A stretch of 64,000 bases of DNA from positions 1 through 64,000 of the forward strand of contig CAZENQ010000001.1 in the NCBI GenBank assembly GCA_964513655.1, in the 5' to 3' direction. Position numbers and translations under genes: made by a program. Below are positions 44,397-54,387 of this stretch, piece by piece. This stretch comes from G020350405 sp964513655. GTDB taxonomy: Bacteria > Planctomycetota > Phycisphaerae > Sedimentisphaerales > Anaerobacaceae. Below the pieces are notes generated by a model, which saw only the letters and a list, made by a program, of their open reading frames with translations, did not search any database and had not been told where the DNA came from. Each line of letters starts with the position of its first letter. The stretch's first letter is position 1.

Positions 44397-44460
44397 TCTT
44401 CGGCCTGAATTCACTCAAAGACCTGCCGAAAATCGAAGAGCTTAAGAAGCCGCCGGCTTA
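44397..44460 (+). repeat. Direct repeat copy 2: displaced scpB 3' end
   Basis: This second copy of the scpB end still reads FGLNSLKDLPKIEELKKPPA and a stop in the scpB frame. Weaker similarity continues upstream to about 44378, with small indels. It looks like the end of a second scpB allele, separated from its gene by the phosphoesterase segment. Confidence 0.9.
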
Positions 44461-44465
44461 GCAAT

Positions 44466-45692
44466 TTATTGCCAAGGAAGTCTCTCTGTGTTAGGGTCGA
44501 CGGCGTGAGGGGCTCGAGGATGGTCAGGGCCGAAGACGAGTAAGTTCTGCTGTTCTTCGATGACGACGAAACTCTCATCGATTGAGCCATCGGGCGCGGT
44601 TACTTTATCGAGTGAAAGTTTTAGGTGCTTGGCCAGGAACTTGTAGGCACCGGTGCGCTTTGAAAGACCGTAATCGTGCTGGCCCTCGGGAAGATGCAGA
44701 TTTTCGATGAGATTTTCGGCGCCGTAGAGATGATAGACGCTGCGGATGTAGGGGAACTCAACATGGGGGGTGTTCCTGGTCCAGTCTTTGCCGCAGGAGA
44801 TAATCATCTGAGGACGTGGAGCAGCTAAGGAAGCAATCTCGGCGTTATTAGTCCGGTGAGTATTGCTTTTGTGGATGGGCATGCCGCTCTCGCAATCGCA
44901 GCCGCCAAAGAAGTACGCCGAAACCATAACAACAGGAACCGAGACAGCAACTCGCGAGTCCACAGCGGTGAGAAGGAAGGACTGGGTGCCGCCGCCGGAG
45001 GCCCCGGTTACGGCAATTCTTTTCTGGTCCACATCCTTAAGCGAGAGAAGAAAATCAACAGCGCGAATACTATTCCAGAGCTGCAGCTTAAGTAGCTTGG
45101 GTCTTTTGTGCTGCCATCCGGCATTTTTCCAGTCGCCCCAGCCGACCATATCGTAGGCAAAGACAATCGCTCCCATGCGAGCCAAGGTTGCACAGCGTTT
45201 TTGCATATTGGCGCGAAATCGGCCGCTGTCATTAGGGTCAGATTGTTTCCAATGACCGTGCGGACACAGGACAGCAGCAAAAGGCCCTTTGCTGTCTTTG
45301 GGGCGGTACAAGCTTCCTGTGACAAAGACCCCGGGCAGGCTCTCAAACGCAATATTTTGAACTGTGTAGCCGTTATAGCTGCGTTTGTTCACGCTGACAG
45401 GATTAAGGGGACACTTTTTTGGCAATGGCTGAAGTTCAGCGCCTCGAAGGATACCCTGGCGAATGCGCTGGGCTCTGGTCTTCCACTGGTCGAGGTTGGA
45501 ATAGGTTTTGGCAAATTCTTCAAGCTGTTTTTTTGCATCCTGCTCGCTTTGATAGTACCCCTGGCAAAGGTGGGTATCCCTGCTCTGAGAGGTTTCTGCG
45601 AACCCATCCTGGACTACAAGCGAGCTCGCCAACATGACGGCAATTAGTGTCGTACAGGAACAAAGAGGTAAATTTTGCCTGTTTAAGGTCAT
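44466..45692 (-). CDS. Secreted alpha/beta-hydrolase, acetyl-xylan-esterase-like
   Basis: A 408-residue exported hydrolase. The signal peptide ends near residue 33. LCPHGHW is the oxyanion segment, GASGGG (GxSxG) holds the nucleophile serine, and EGQHDYG (near residue 350) supplies the histidine. The layout matches the AXE1/dienelactone-type esterases of polysaccharide loci. It is 16 bases downstream of the beta-helix protein and probably co-transcribed. It may deacetylate xylan or pectin. The start may be ATG 45692 (AGGTG upstream) or GTG 45701. Confidence 0.85.
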   Translation of the reverse strand: MTLNRQNLPLCSCTTLIAVMLASSLVVQDGFAETSQSRDTHLCQGYYQSEQDAKKQLEEFAKTYSNLDQWKTRAQRIRQGILRGAELQPLPKKCPLNPVSVNKRSYNGYTVQNIAFESLPGVFVTGSLYRPKDSKGPFAAVLCPHGHWKQSDPNDSGRFRANMQKRCATLARMGAIVFAYDMVGWGDWKNAGWQHKRPKLLKLQLWNSIRAVDFLLSLKDVDQKRIAVTGASGGGTQSFLLTAVDSRVAVSVPVVMVSAYFFGGCDCESGMPIHKSNTHRTNNAEIASLAAPRPQMIISCGKDWTRNTPHVEFPYIRSVYHLYGAENLIENLHLPEGQHDYGLSKRTGAYKFLAKHLKLSLDKVTAPDGSIDESFVVIEEQQNLLVFGPDHPRAPHAVDPNTERLPWQ

Positions 45693-45708
45693 GGTGAGCA
45701 CCTGCTGG

Positions 45709-47307
45709 TTATTTGTTGTCTACGCCGATGTTGGGGTTTTTGTCTTTTGGCAGGATATTGCCCCAGAAGTCCCGGCCGCCGTTTTCGGGGACAGGGAGTC
45801 CTGCGGCGATGCAGGGCGAACCGGGCTTTAGCTTGTAACCTTCCAGTGAGTCAAACCCATTGTTACCGCTACCGGGTTTTAAGAGCATTGGGTCTGCGGT
45901 GATGGCGTGGGAGTCCTTGGGCGGACCTACATGATTGCCGTAGAAAACGTTATTTGAAAAGACATTATTCGTGCTTTCGCCGAAACCGGATTTGTGCCTA
46001 TACGTTCCATCCTCATTGCGACCGTGCTTAGTAGCATAGCTGTACCGGGCGGTCCCGTCCGCGTAAAAGATATTGTTGTAGAAATGTGTATTGTCCGGCC
46101 AGCCTTCCCACTCGTTACAGAGAATGACTGGGATGTCCAAGTGTGGACCTATGTATATGACATTGTTGTAGATATAGGTGTCTTTGACGCTGTTGCCGGT
46201 TATGTGAAACGTGCGTGCTCTGTCATTTTGGCTGATATTGTAGCGGACAACGGTTTTGAGAGTACCTATGGACCATGAAGAGACTGCGGGCCCACAAATA
46301 AGCATAAATCCACCATCATTATCGTGGCTGTAGTTATACTGAAACAGAGAGTCGCGGCAGTTGTAATCCGAGTCAAACCCCTGGCCATCCTTTGTACCTT
46401 TTATGTGAGAGACTTCGTTGAACTGGATGACGGTGTTGTCGCTGCTCCAAGGCCAGATGCCAGCGGCATAATCGTCACAGCGCTGGCGGCCGCCGTGGAC
46501 AACATTGTACTCTACCAAGCAGCCTTCGCAGCCCCACGGCTTGATGCAGTCGCCGCCACAGTCCTCTATGAGGTTACCGCGGATGACAACGTTGAGGCTG
46601 GGAAACCAATTACGCGAACGGTTCGTGAACCAAGAGCGGCCGCATATACCGTTGCGGTCGGTGCGGACAACATGGCAGTCTTCTATCAGCAGACCGTCAA
46701 AGCGGGATGGCGTCTGTCCCTTACACTGCCAAAAGATACCACAGCCTTCTGTTGATTTGTCGAGATTGCCGTTGACGTCATGGACGTACAGGTTCTTCAA
46801 GTGGATGTGATGCAGTGTTCCGGAATTATCAGCCAGGACCTTCACACCTGTGCGCCAGTTTTCCCGTGTCGGGCCAAGGTTGGTAATCTCGAGATTGTTC
46901 ACCTCCCAGTACTCGACGTTCTCTAGTAGCAGCGTATCCAACACGGCCCCCCTGCCATCGATGCGGGGCTTATTGCCATCACCGTACATATCTATGATTA
47001 TGGGTCTGTCCTGAGTACCCGAGCCCTGTGGTTTTAGCTGGCCGGTATAAGTGGTCCCGGCCTTGAAGAGAATTTTATCGCCCGGCGTAAACACAGTGCT
47101 ATTGACACGGTCAAGGCTTTTCCACGCCTTTTCGGGCGAGGTGCCGTCGCTTTTGTTGTCGCCTTTTTCGCTGTCAACGTAATAGTTCGTACCGCCCGGC
47201 GAATGCAAGAGCTTGCCTTGCATAACGGCCGGCTTGGCCAGCGAGGCAAACATCAGCACCACAGCAACCATCAGAAGACTAAAGAAAATATTACGGTTTT
47301 CTTTCAT
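45709..47307 (-). CDS. Secreted right-handed beta-helix protein (pectate-lyase-like)
   Basis: A 532-residue exported protein. The signal peptide is about residues 1-27. [21 protein letters not shown] marks the N-cap common in parallel beta-helix proteins, and repeated asparagine-ended rungs ([33 protein letters not shown]) run through residues 130-430. Such proteins lyse or hydrolyse acidic polysaccharides. No family-specific catalytic residues can be assigned by eye. No good ribosome site precedes the ATG. Two palindromes lie upstream (47334-47370). Confidence 0.85.
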   Translation of the reverse strand: MKENRNIFFSLLMVAVVLMFASLAKPAVMQGKLLHSPGGTNYYVDSEKGDNKSDGTSPEKAWKSLDRVNSTVFTPGDKILFKAGTTYTGQLKPQGSGTQDRPIIIDMYGDGNKPRIDGRGAVLDTLLLENVEYWEVNNLEITNLGPTRENWRTGVKVLADNSGTLHHIHLKNLYVHDVNGNLDKSTEGCGIFWQCKGQTPSRFDGLLIEDCHVVRTDRNGICGRSWFTNRSRNWFPSLNVVIRGNLIEDCGGDCIKPWGCEGCLVEYNVVHGGRQRCDDYAAGIWPWSSDNTVIQFNEVSHIKGTKDGQGFDSDYNCRDSLFQYNYSHDNDGGFMLICGPAVSSWSIGTLKTVVRYNISQNDRARTFHITGNSVKDTYIYNNVIYIGPHLDIPVILCNEWEGWPDNTHFYNNIFYADGTARYSYATKHGRNEDGTYRHKSGFGESTNNVFSNNVFYGNHVGPPKDSHAITADPMLLKPGSGNNGFDSLEGYKLKPGSPCIAAGLPVPENGGRDFWGNILPKDKNPNIGVDNK

Positions 47308-47333
47308 TTAGTTAATTCGGCGTATTCACTTGT

Positions 47334-47345
47334 TCACAATTGTGA
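47334..47345. promoter_or_regulatory. Perfect 12-bp palindrome upstream of the beta-helix gene
   Basis: TCACAATTGTGA is fully symmetric and lies 27 bases before the start codon. It resembles operators of CRP or LacI-type regulators. The regulator is not known. Confidence 0.5.
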
Positions 47346-47351
47346 TTCCCG

Positions 47352-47370
47352 GAGTCAATACCATTGACTC
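47352..47370. promoter_or_regulatory. Perfect 8-3-8 inverted repeat upstream of the beta-helix gene
   Basis: GAGTCAAT (47352-47359), ACC, ATTGACTC (47363-47370) form an exact dyad. It is 45 bases before the start codon and next to the 12-bp palindrome. A transcription factor site is likely; the arms contain no T-run for termination. Confidence 0.5.
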
Positions 47371-47552
47371 TATGAGACTATTTTAGGCTTTTGGCGGATG
47401 GTTTCAACAACAAACAACCTCGCCAGCACGTAAGCCTCAAAGGCTTACCATTCCATCTGGGGCTTTAGTTCCCCCGCCCTGACAAAGTTGTCAGCTTCCC
47501 AGACGGGTGCGAGTAAAACAGCGACTCGGACGTTACCACTGGCCTGCTGCAA

Positions 47553-49814
47553 TTATTTTTGTTTGGCGGCATCGCGTGCGATTTCAACGTCCTTTTTGAC
47601 GTGTTCCAGAATTTCCGTCCAGTCGAGCTTGCGGGTGCGCGCAAGCAGCTGCGGTCGGTAAAGTTCGGATGCAACCGAGGCATAATTTTGCCAGTGTTTC
47701 TGAGCTTCGAGAAGATGATGAACGGACGACTTCTGGCTCTCTTTATTCTTCGAGGTCTCGAACAAATGAAGCTGCACGGCACCAAGGATTTTCGAGGCGT
47801 AATAGTTACCCAAATGAGCCATCGCCTCGGTATCGTTTAATGTAAGATGTAGTCTTTTACTAATTCGACTGGTCTGACGCCGGATGTTTGCAACTGCTTT
47901 TAATGTTGTCTCTGAATAACTGCGGAGTTCGGCGGAGACCTGTGGTGGAGTTTTGCCTGTCATTGGTTTTTTGGCAAGATACCTTTCGACATATTCGGGG
48001 ACCGACATAATGCAGCTGCCTTGCATCGTCGGGTTTTTGATAAAGCGTCTAACCGTATGAAAACCTTCCTCCTGGTCAAAGCATCCTTCGACCATCCACT
48101 GGTAATCCCAGTCGTTCCAGTGAAAGCGATTGACGAGAGGGATAATTTTCGAGGCCGTCGCCCAGGTTTGGTAAAGGGCATCGGCATCCGTTTCGGGGAA
48201 ACGCCGATTAAGCACTTTTACAAAGAAGTCGTTGGTCAGGTTAAGGTTGTAACCGAATCGGCCCCAAAGCATAAAGTTATACCAGTGCTTCTTGATTTCC
48301 AGCTCGCGCGGCGATTCGGGCTCCAAGCTGCTAAATTCCCTACCCCAGACGTATCCATCCGAGCCCATATGGTAACCTGCGGTCAGCTCTTCCGGCGGAA
48401 GGTTGGAGAGAAACGCCCGTGCGTAGTCGGGGTCGCCCCACCGGAAATTGAAGATGTCATCGTTGCGAATATTCCACCAGCACTTCATTGAGTGTTTCTT
48501 CATTGCCTCAATCAGTGACTTTGCAAAGAGAGGTTTTGGCGAGGAGTACATGTGAGCACGTGCGTACTTGAAGCCTGTGTCGAAGGTGTCGGGATACTTC
48601 GAGCCGAACTCCCTCATAATTTCGTCCAGGCCGGTCTGATGGTGGCGGTGAATGAATCGAATATTTCGGTCGGGCTGTTTTTCTTTGGCGTCCAGAACAC
48701 CCATTCCGTATGTTTTCCACAACCATTTTTCCTTGGAGAACTCACCATCACGGTGCTGCATATACTCGCCAGCGGTCACACCCATGCCGGCCAGAAGCGG
48801 ATAGGTAAGCAACGTCTCACGGACACACTGCCGGATATAAGCAATGGTCTTCAGATTATCCTGCTCGTTCGTGATGTCGTATTTGCCGCCGACACCGTTT
48901 ACAAACACGTTCCAGGTAATAAAATACATATCAATCCCACGGTCCTTTGCGTACTGCATGACGCGACGCCAAAATTCGATTTTTTCATCTATCGATATTG
49001 TCTTGACGAGCTTCATATTGGCGATGTCCCAGTACTCGGGGATTCTCCACTCGCGGTGAAGCTCAGCAGTTACCGGCAGCCTGGTTACGTAAACATCGTC
49101 CAAAGCCACATCGGGATAGTCCGGAAGCTTGACAATAGAAGGAAAAGGGTGAGGATTCCATAGCGTCAGAGTGTTATATCGATAGCGGGCAAGGTCATCG
49201 AGAAACTCCTTCCAAAAATCAAAATTCCACATCTCTGCGTAATTATTCTGTGCGGCATCACCGGTATCGTCATAACTTGGCGTGCGGGCATCCAGTGGTA
49301 TATTGAACTTTATTCCGCGCCGAGCAATAGAAGGATTACGGGAAATATCAACGAGCTTATCCAAACTTTCTTCGAGCTGGACAGTTTCTGCGATGTGCAG
49401 GCCTGCGTAAATAGCACCAGTCAGGTCGGCACCGACGGCCCAGTAGGTGTTTGGGTCTGTCAGCCTAATGGCATAGCCCTGCGGCTTAAGATCGGGAACA
49501 GCATTGCCACCCTCATCAAGAAGCTTGCGTATGGTATCCGGGTGGTCTTTTACCGTCAGAACAATACGAATAGAATCGCCGTTCGTTGATAGCTGTTCTA
49601 AGGGCTTTTCTGCAACGATGAAACCGTTTTCTTCTAACGTTTGACGAATTTGGTGTGCGGCAAAGAGAATTGGTTTTGCGGTTGAATCCAAATAGACGGC
49701 AACATTCTTCGAATCCGTCTGTCCTGCGCTACAGGCCGAACCCAGTGGCAAAAATACTATGCCGTACACTAATATAGTCAGACAAGTTAAACTCGGCATC
49801 TTCCACCTATTCAT
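47553..49814 (-). CDS. Large secreted glycoside-hydrolase-like protein (alpha-glucuronidase GH67/GH115-type N-terminal fold)
   Basis: A 753-residue exported protein. The signal/lipobox-like start ends near GSACSAG (about residue 30). Residues ~35-150 form the beta-hexosaminidase/glucuronidase-type N-terminal domain, then a TIM barrel begins at RRGIKFNIPLDART. TWNVFVNG, MGVTAGEYMQ and HRHHQTGLDE are candidate active-site segments rich in Glu, Asp and His. The C-terminal ~130 residues are helical. Overall layout recalls GH67 alpha-glucuronidases, but the exact family is not certain. It lies six bases after the preceding gene on the minus strand, so they are one operon. Confidence 0.7.
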   Translation of the reverse strand: MNRWKMPSLTCLTILVYGIVFLPLGSACSAGQTDSKNVAVYLDSTAKPILFAAHQIRQTLEENGFIVAEKPLEQLSTNGDSIRIVLTVKDHPDTIRKLLDEGGNAVPDLKPQGYAIRLTDPNTYWAVGADLTGAIYAGLHIAETVQLEESLDKLVDISRNPSIARRGIKFNIPLDARTPSYDDTGDAAQNNYAEMWNFDFWKEFLDDLARYRYNTLTLWNPHPFPSIVKLPDYPDVALDDVYVTRLPVTAELHREWRIPEYWDIANMKLVKTISIDEKIEFWRRVMQYAKDRGIDMYFITWNVFVNGVGGKYDITNEQDNLKTIAYIRQCVRETLLTYPLLAGMGVTAGEYMQHRDGEFSKEKWLWKTYGMGVLDAKEKQPDRNIRFIHRHHQTGLDEIMREFGSKYPDTFDTGFKYARAHMYSSPKPLFAKSLIEAMKKHSMKCWWNIRNDDIFNFRWGDPDYARAFLSNLPPEELTAGYHMGSDGYVWGREFSSLEPESPRELEIKKHWYNFMLWGRFGYNLNLTNDFFVKVLNRRFPETDADALYQTWATASKIIPLVNRFHWNDWDYQWMVEGCFDQEEGFHTVRRFIKNPTMQGSCIMSVPEYVERYLAKKPMTGKTPPQVSAELRSYSETTLKAVANIRRQTSRISKRLHLTLNDTEAMAHLGNYYASKILGAVQLHLFETSKNKESQKSSVHHLLEAQKHWQNYASVASELYRPQLLARTRKLDWTEILEHVKKDVEIARDAAKQK

Positions 49815-49820
49815 TTTTTT

Positions 49821-51941
49821 TCATTCGTATTCGTAAAGGACGATTTCAAATCTTTGCAGCTCAGGGACGACGCATTTTACCCAGCCAACTTGTGCAGTAG
49901 AAAAATCAAGTTTTTTCTCAGCCTTTAAAAGGGTAACGTTTTTCACATTCCTTTCGGTCTTAAGCTGAAGCGGAACCGTCGACATCGGGATTGGTTTATG
50001 AAAGGCAGTTCCGTTTTGGCCGGTGTGGTTAATCAGACCCGCCCACTCGAATCTCCCGTCGGCGCTGGCGTGACGGGTCACCTCTACGAGGGGTGAGGCC
50101 TCGATGACCACGCTTCGCTGGAGACCTAAAAGGCCCTCAAGTGCACCCATCACAAGCAGCGCGTGTACGTGATTGCTGCGTCTCTGGTAATGGCGGCCGA
50201 TAAGCCACGGGAAGAAGGCACACTGGCCTTTGCCGAGGCGAAAATGCAGCAGGCCGGGGATATCTGTTACCTTTGTGTAGTAACATTTCTCGGGGGGGCC
50301 ATACATTGCCTCGGGAATAAACCCGAGGAGGCTTTCGGTTTTCCCGGTCGGTTCACACATAAGAAAGTCACTGTCCAGGTACGCTATGTCCAGCATGTCG
50401 AGGTCCGAGACTGCCAGTTCTTTCTTGTCTTCCGGCCGGATACGAAAATAGGTGCCCCTCGTATGCGGCTGGAGCTTATAGGTAGGTTTAACACCCGCGG
50501 CTCTGAGGCGGATGGCATTTAGAGGATTGCCGTGTTCATCCGAAGTTGACGTCATGCCCGTTGCCAGGAGTTTGCCTCCGTTCACCACGTAAGCATCGAG
50601 TCTATTGCAGATAGTGTCGCTGAGATTGCGGACATCCGGCAGTACGAGAAGTTGATAGTCCTCCAACGCCTTTGGGGTGTCCCCTTGTGCCAACGCCGCG
50701 TTCTCTATGACGTCGAAGAGGATGTGATTTTCGGCAAGAATACGAAATAGGCCGGTGTATTCAGCACTACCTGCCCTTATCAGACAAACGTCAGCAACTG
50801 ATTTTGTATTTGTGAACCATTTCTCGTTTTTTGCGTGGAAGTGAAAGACGCTGCGCATTATGTCCAGACCCAAGCGGTCTTCCTGATTTTCGAGTCTTCC
50901 TATCATATAGTAATCGACCCAGCCGCCGTTGGCTATGTTCTGGGCCAGGCGCAGCTCGTTAAGATATGGTGAAACGGCAGAGTGGCGGTACGGGAAATCG
51001 ATGAAGTGTACGGCGGTGTTGCTGATGACCTTTTTTTTGTAGGAGCCAAGGCAGCGTTTGACGTTGTCACTGGCGGAGTAGTTCCATATCGGCAGAGGAC
51101 GGTCCAAAGCCGTGTTCGATTCATAACGGATAATATCAACACCTGCAGCGGTATATGTGCAGACAGCAATGTCCCCGCGTTTGGACCTGATGAATTTGTT
51201 GACACGATGAAAAAGCTCGTCGGAAGTTTCGCAGCGGAACTGGTCGTATTTGCGGAATACAGGATCGCCGGTATCCTCGGCCCTGGGCAAGTCCAGACCA
51301 CCGGACCAGTCGGCGAATCGCTTTCGGCAGGAGTCACACTGGCAGATACCATGGTAGTTGCCGCTGTAGTCGTAGGTAACATAGCCAATCATGTTGAAAA
51401 ACACACCGTCAAGGGGATAGCGGTCGATTGCTTCGCCGAGGATTTTGAAAAGATACTCCTGCTGATAGCCGCCGTTAATACACGTGTGCACCTGCCCATT
51501 GTAGTTGATATTTTGGCCTTTGATACTTTTGTACAGCCACTCGGGCTTCTCGGCAGCGAGTTGCTCATTGATTTTACTGAAATCAAACCGGCCAATAACA
51601 CGAATCCCTTCGCTATGCAGCCGCTTGACAGCATCACCTACCAAATCTCGGGTGAGTCGCGGATTGCGGTATTGGTAAGGCAATTCGGTGGGATAGTTGG
51701 CGACAATGCCGCCGACGTTGAACAGTACCACGTTGGCCTTGCAGCTTTTTATTTGCTGCACGTAGGTATCAATATCCAGTGTGGCATCGATCTCACGTAG
51801 ATTTGTTTGAATCATCCGCATCGGCTTGGTCAACCACCAAGCATCGGTCTGGGCCGTGCACGGCACACTCGATACCAAAGACATTATGGAGCACATCATA
51901 ATATTTACGTACACCGCGGTCCCTTTCTGAGAGCTGTTCAT
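49821..51941 (-). CDS. Secreted hypothetical glycosyl hydrolase (GHL6-like barrel with trimerisation/GATase-like domain)
   Basis: A 706-residue exported protein. The signal peptide is about residues 1-31. The barrel (TNLREIDATLDIDTYV, VIGRFDFSK, DGVFFNM, HGICQCDSCRKRF) matches the hypothetical glycosyl hydrolase 6 type found in planctomycetes and Bacteroidota. Residues ~385-510 look like the beta-galactosidase trimerisation domain (LLVLPDVRNLSD, GGKLLATG). A beta-rich end follows. GAGGAG is well placed before the ATG. It leads the operon with the GH67-like gene. Substrate is unknown. Confidence 0.72.
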   Translation of the reverse strand: MNSSQKGTAVYVNIMMCSIMSLVSSVPCTAQTDAWWLTKPMRMIQTNLREIDATLDIDTYVQQIKSCKANVVLFNVGGIVANYPTELPYQYRNPRLTRDLVGDAVKRLHSEGIRVIGRFDFSKINEQLAAEKPEWLYKSIKGQNINYNGQVHTCINGGYQQEYLFKILGEAIDRYPLDGVFFNMIGYVTYDYSGNYHGICQCDSCRKRFADWSGGLDLPRAEDTGDPVFRKYDQFRCETSDELFHRVNKFIRSKRGDIAVCTYTAAGVDIIRYESNTALDRPLPIWNYSASDNVKRCLGSYKKKVISNTAVHFIDFPYRHSAVSPYLNELRLAQNIANGGWVDYYMIGRLENQEDRLGLDIMRSVFHFHAKNEKWFTNTKSVADVCLIRAGSAEYTGLFRILAENHILFDVIENAALAQGDTPKALEDYQLLVLPDVRNLSDTICNRLDAYVVNGGKLLATGMTSTSDEHGNPLNAIRLRAAGVKPTYKLQPHTRGTYFRIRPEDKKELAVSDLDMLDIAYLDSDFLMCEPTGKTESLLGFIPEAMYGPPEKCYYTKVTDIPGLLHFRLGKGQCAFFPWLIGRHYQRRSNHVHALLVMGALEGLLGLQRSVVIEASPLVEVTRHASADGRFEWAGLINHTGQNGTAFHKPIPMSTVPLQLKTERNVKNVTLLKAEKKLDFSTAQVGWVKCVVPELQRFEIVLYEYE

Positions 51942-52227
51942 TTCATTAACTCCTCTTTTACTGACACAACAAGCGTTTTACAACATATGTGAAACTATAG
52001 ACATTCAGCGGCTTAGTATATTTCACCACTGGATACAGTCGGCCATTATGGAACCATTTTAGGGCTGGCTCAGGCGATTTCAATCAAAATCACATATGGG
52101 TGGAAAGGGGATGGATATCGAGCCCCAACAACAGACCTGGAATTAGAAAGTCGACCAAGCTTGAGAATAAAACGCGTTTTTTGCCCTTTGCGTCTCGATT
52201 ATAAACTGAGGCAGGCTGTCTTTTTGC
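51942..52227. other. Divergent intergenic region between the glycosidase and kor operons
   Basis: No gene is supported. A perfect 12-bp palindrome, AAAACGCGTTTT, lies at 52169-52180, and ACATATGT at 51983-51990. Either could be a regulator site. The kor promoter begins at 52228. Confidence 0.4.
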
Positions 52228-52256
52228 TTTACAAAACAAGCTCGTCCTGCTAAAAT
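52228..52256 (+). promoter_or_regulatory. Promoter of the korDABC operon
   Basis: TTTACA (52228-52233) and TAAAAT (52251-52256) have a 17-base spacer. The leader is about 40 bases. Confidence 0.65.
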
Positions 52257-52302
52257 CCTTTTCCGGACTAAACCAGGAACTAAGGTTTGTGCAATCGCCT
52301 AA

Positions 52303-52569
52303 ATGGCTGGCAAAATAACAATTGATTTTGAACGATGCAAAGGCTGCGGCCTGTGTGTAACGGCCTGCCCAAGAGACGGCATCATCATCTCAAAGCGGTC
52401 CAACAAAAATGGTTACTTCCCTGCGCAAACGGCCGACTGCGATTGCACAGGTTGTGCGATGTGTGCGTTAATCTGCCCGGAGGCGATAATCAAGGTATAT
52501 CGTGACAACGGGATAGTGGCCAAACCCGCCAAGAAGTCAAAAGGCACTTTGCTTAAGGAAGAAGTGTGA
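52303..52569 (+). CDS. korD: 2-oxoacid:ferredoxin oxidoreductase delta subunit (2x[4Fe-4S] ferredoxin)
   Basis: An 88-residue ferredoxin. Two cluster motifs are visible, CKGCGLCVTACP (about 12-23) and CTGCAMCALICP (about 47-58). It passes electrons from the oxidoreductase to soluble ferredoxin. Its stop overlaps the GTG of the alpha gene. korD is first in the four-gene operon. Confidence 0.93.
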   Translation: MAGKITIDFERCKGCGLCVTACPRDGIIISKRSNKNGYFPAQTADCDCTGCAMCALICPEAIIKVYRDNGIVAKPAKKSKGTLLKEEV

Positions 52570-53645
52570 GTGAAAGGATTCTAATGTGCGGCAATGAGGC
52601 CCTTGCGGAAGCGGCCATCATTGCCGGGGTTGACGCATATTTTGGCTATCCCATCACGCCACAAAACGAAATCACCGCCTACATGTCGAGACGAATGCCG
52701 GAGGAAGGGCGAATCTTCGTTCAGAGTGAAAGTGAACTTGCGGCTATAAATATGGTTTTCGGGGCCTCAGCCACAGGCAAAAGGGCAATGACCACTTCGT
52801 CCAGTCCCGGCATCAGTCTGATGCAGGAGGGACTGAGCTATCTGGCGGGGGCTGAGCTGCCGGCGGTGGTCGTAAATGTAATGCGGGGCGGGCCCGGCTT
52901 AGGAAACATCGCGCCTTCGCAGGGCGATTATTTCCAGGCGACCCGCGGCGGCGGACACGGTGATTATCGAACCATTACTCTTGGCCCATCCAGCGTCCAG
53001 GAATTGGTTGACTGTATGAGTTTTGCATTTGACCTTGCCGACGAGTACCGAATGCCCGTTATTATCTTAGCCGATGGCATTCTTGGCCAGATGATGGAGC
53101 CGATAGTGCTTAACGGGGCTGAATCGGCCAAATGGCCACGGCGAAAACTGCCACCTAAAGACTGGGCACTGACCGGAGCCAATGGCAGAGAGCAACACAT
53201 CGTCAGGTCCCTATGGCTCAAAGAAGGTGCTTTGGAGCAACTCAACGATAAACTGCAGGAAAGATATAAGCAGGTCGAGAAAAACGAAGTCATTTGCGAA
53301 CAGTATGAAGTTGATGGCGCGGAAATCGTAGTGGTTGCATACGGTGTAGCAGCAAGAATCGTCCGCGGCGCGGTAAGCAAGGCAAGAGAGGAAGGAATCA
53401 AGGCCGGGTGGATACGCCCCGTCACCCTTTGGCCTTTTCCGACAGAGCAAATCAGTAAGGCCGCAGAGGATTTCAAGATTTTCCTTACTGTGGAGATGAG
53501 TTGTGGCCAGATGGTTGAAGACGTAAAATTAGCTGTATCCGGAAAGGCACCGGTATTATTCTACGGAAGGTCCGGAGGCGGTGTGCCAACCGTTGAGCAG
53601 GTTCTGGAAAAAATCAGACAATTGACAATACCGGCGAAAAGGTGA
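52566..53645 (+). CDS. korA: 2-oxoacid:ferredoxin oxidoreductase alpha subunit
   Basis: A 359-residue subunit that carries the pyrimidine-binding half of the thiamine-diphosphate enzyme. GYPITPQNEI, ESELAAINMVFGASATGKRAMTTSSSPG in order and a RGGPGLG segment are typical. It probably oxidises 2-oxoglutarate or branched 2-oxoacids to acyl-CoA with reduction of ferredoxin; the exact substrate is not readable. The start is GTG in a GTGA overlap. Confidence 0.92.
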   Translation: MSERILMCGNEALAEAAIIAGVDAYFGYPITPQNEITAYMSRRMPEEGRIFVQSESELAAINMVFGASATGKRAMTTSSSPGISLMQEGLSYLAGAELPAVVVNVMRGGPGLGNIAPSQGDYFQATRGGGHGDYRTITLGPSSVQELVDCMSFAFDLADEYRMPVIILADGILGQMMEPIVLNGAESAKWPRRKLPPKDWALTGANGREQHIVRSLWLKEGALEQLNDKLQERYKQVEKNEVICEQYEVDGAEIVVVAYGVAARIVRGAVSKAREEGIKAGWIRPVTLWPFPTEQISKAAEDFKIFLTVEMSCGQMVEDVKLAVSGKAPVLFYGRSGGGVPTVEQVLEKIRQLTIPAKR

Positions 53646-54385
53646 GAGCAGTGGAAACCGTATTTGAGCGAACACCCACATTCAAAGACTGTCCAACGCA
53701 TTATTGTCCCGGATGCGGGCACGGTATTGCACATCGCCTGATAGCTGAGACAGTGGACGAACTGGGTATACGCGGCCGAACCATCGGCATAGCACCGGTA
53801 GGATGCGCGGTGCTGGCCTATTTCTACCTCGATATCGATATGCTCGAGGTAGCACACGGCAGAGCACCGGCGGCGGCGACAGGAATGAAAAGAACCAATC
53901 CTGACAAAATAATCTTCTCATATCAGGGCGACGGGGACCTGGCGGCAATAGGCACAGCGGAGATTATCCATGCAGCACACAGAGGCGAACAGATAACAGT
54001 TATCTTCATCAACAACGCAGTTTTTGGAATGACCGGGGGACAAATGGCACCGACGACTATGGTCGGTCAAGTAACAACCACAACGCCGCTGGGCAGAAAT
54101 GTTGACAGTCAGGGCTATCCACTGCAGGTATCGGAGTTATTGGCGGTACTGCCGGGTGCAATATATATCGAGCGCTGCGCCGTGCACAAGCCAGCCGAGA
54201 TTCGCAAGACGAAGAAGGCCATCAAACACGCCTTTCAACTACAACTCGACGGGGCCAAGGGACTAACAATGGTGGAAGTGCTTTCGCAGTGTCCGACGGC
54301 CTGGCGGATGACACCGACCGAGGCGGTGGAATGGGTCGAGAAGGAGATGACAAAGACCTTTCCTCTGGGTCGATTAAAGGGCTGA
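53642..54385 (+). CDS. korB: 2-oxoacid:ferredoxin oxidoreductase beta subunit
   Basis: A 247-residue subunit with the thiamine-diphosphate/Mg site: HYCPGCGHG near the start, GDGDLAAIG and NNAVFGMTGGQMAPTT. It joins KorA to form the catalytic core. The start is GTG overlapping the korA stop; GTG 53651 is an alternative three codons later. Confidence 0.93.
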   Translation: MRAVETVFERTPTFKDCPTHYCPGCGHGIAHRLIAETVDELGIRGRTIGIAPVGCAVLAYFYLDIDMLEVAHGRAPAAATGMKRTNPDKIIFSYQGDGDLAAIGTAEIIHAAHRGEQITVIFINNAVFGMTGGQMAPTTMVGQVTTTTPLGRNVDSQGYPLQVSELLAVLPGAIYIERCAVHKPAEIRKTKKAIKHAFQLQLDGAKGLTMVEVLSQCPTAWRMTPTEAVEWVEKEMTKTFPLGRLKG

Positions 54386-54387
54386 AA

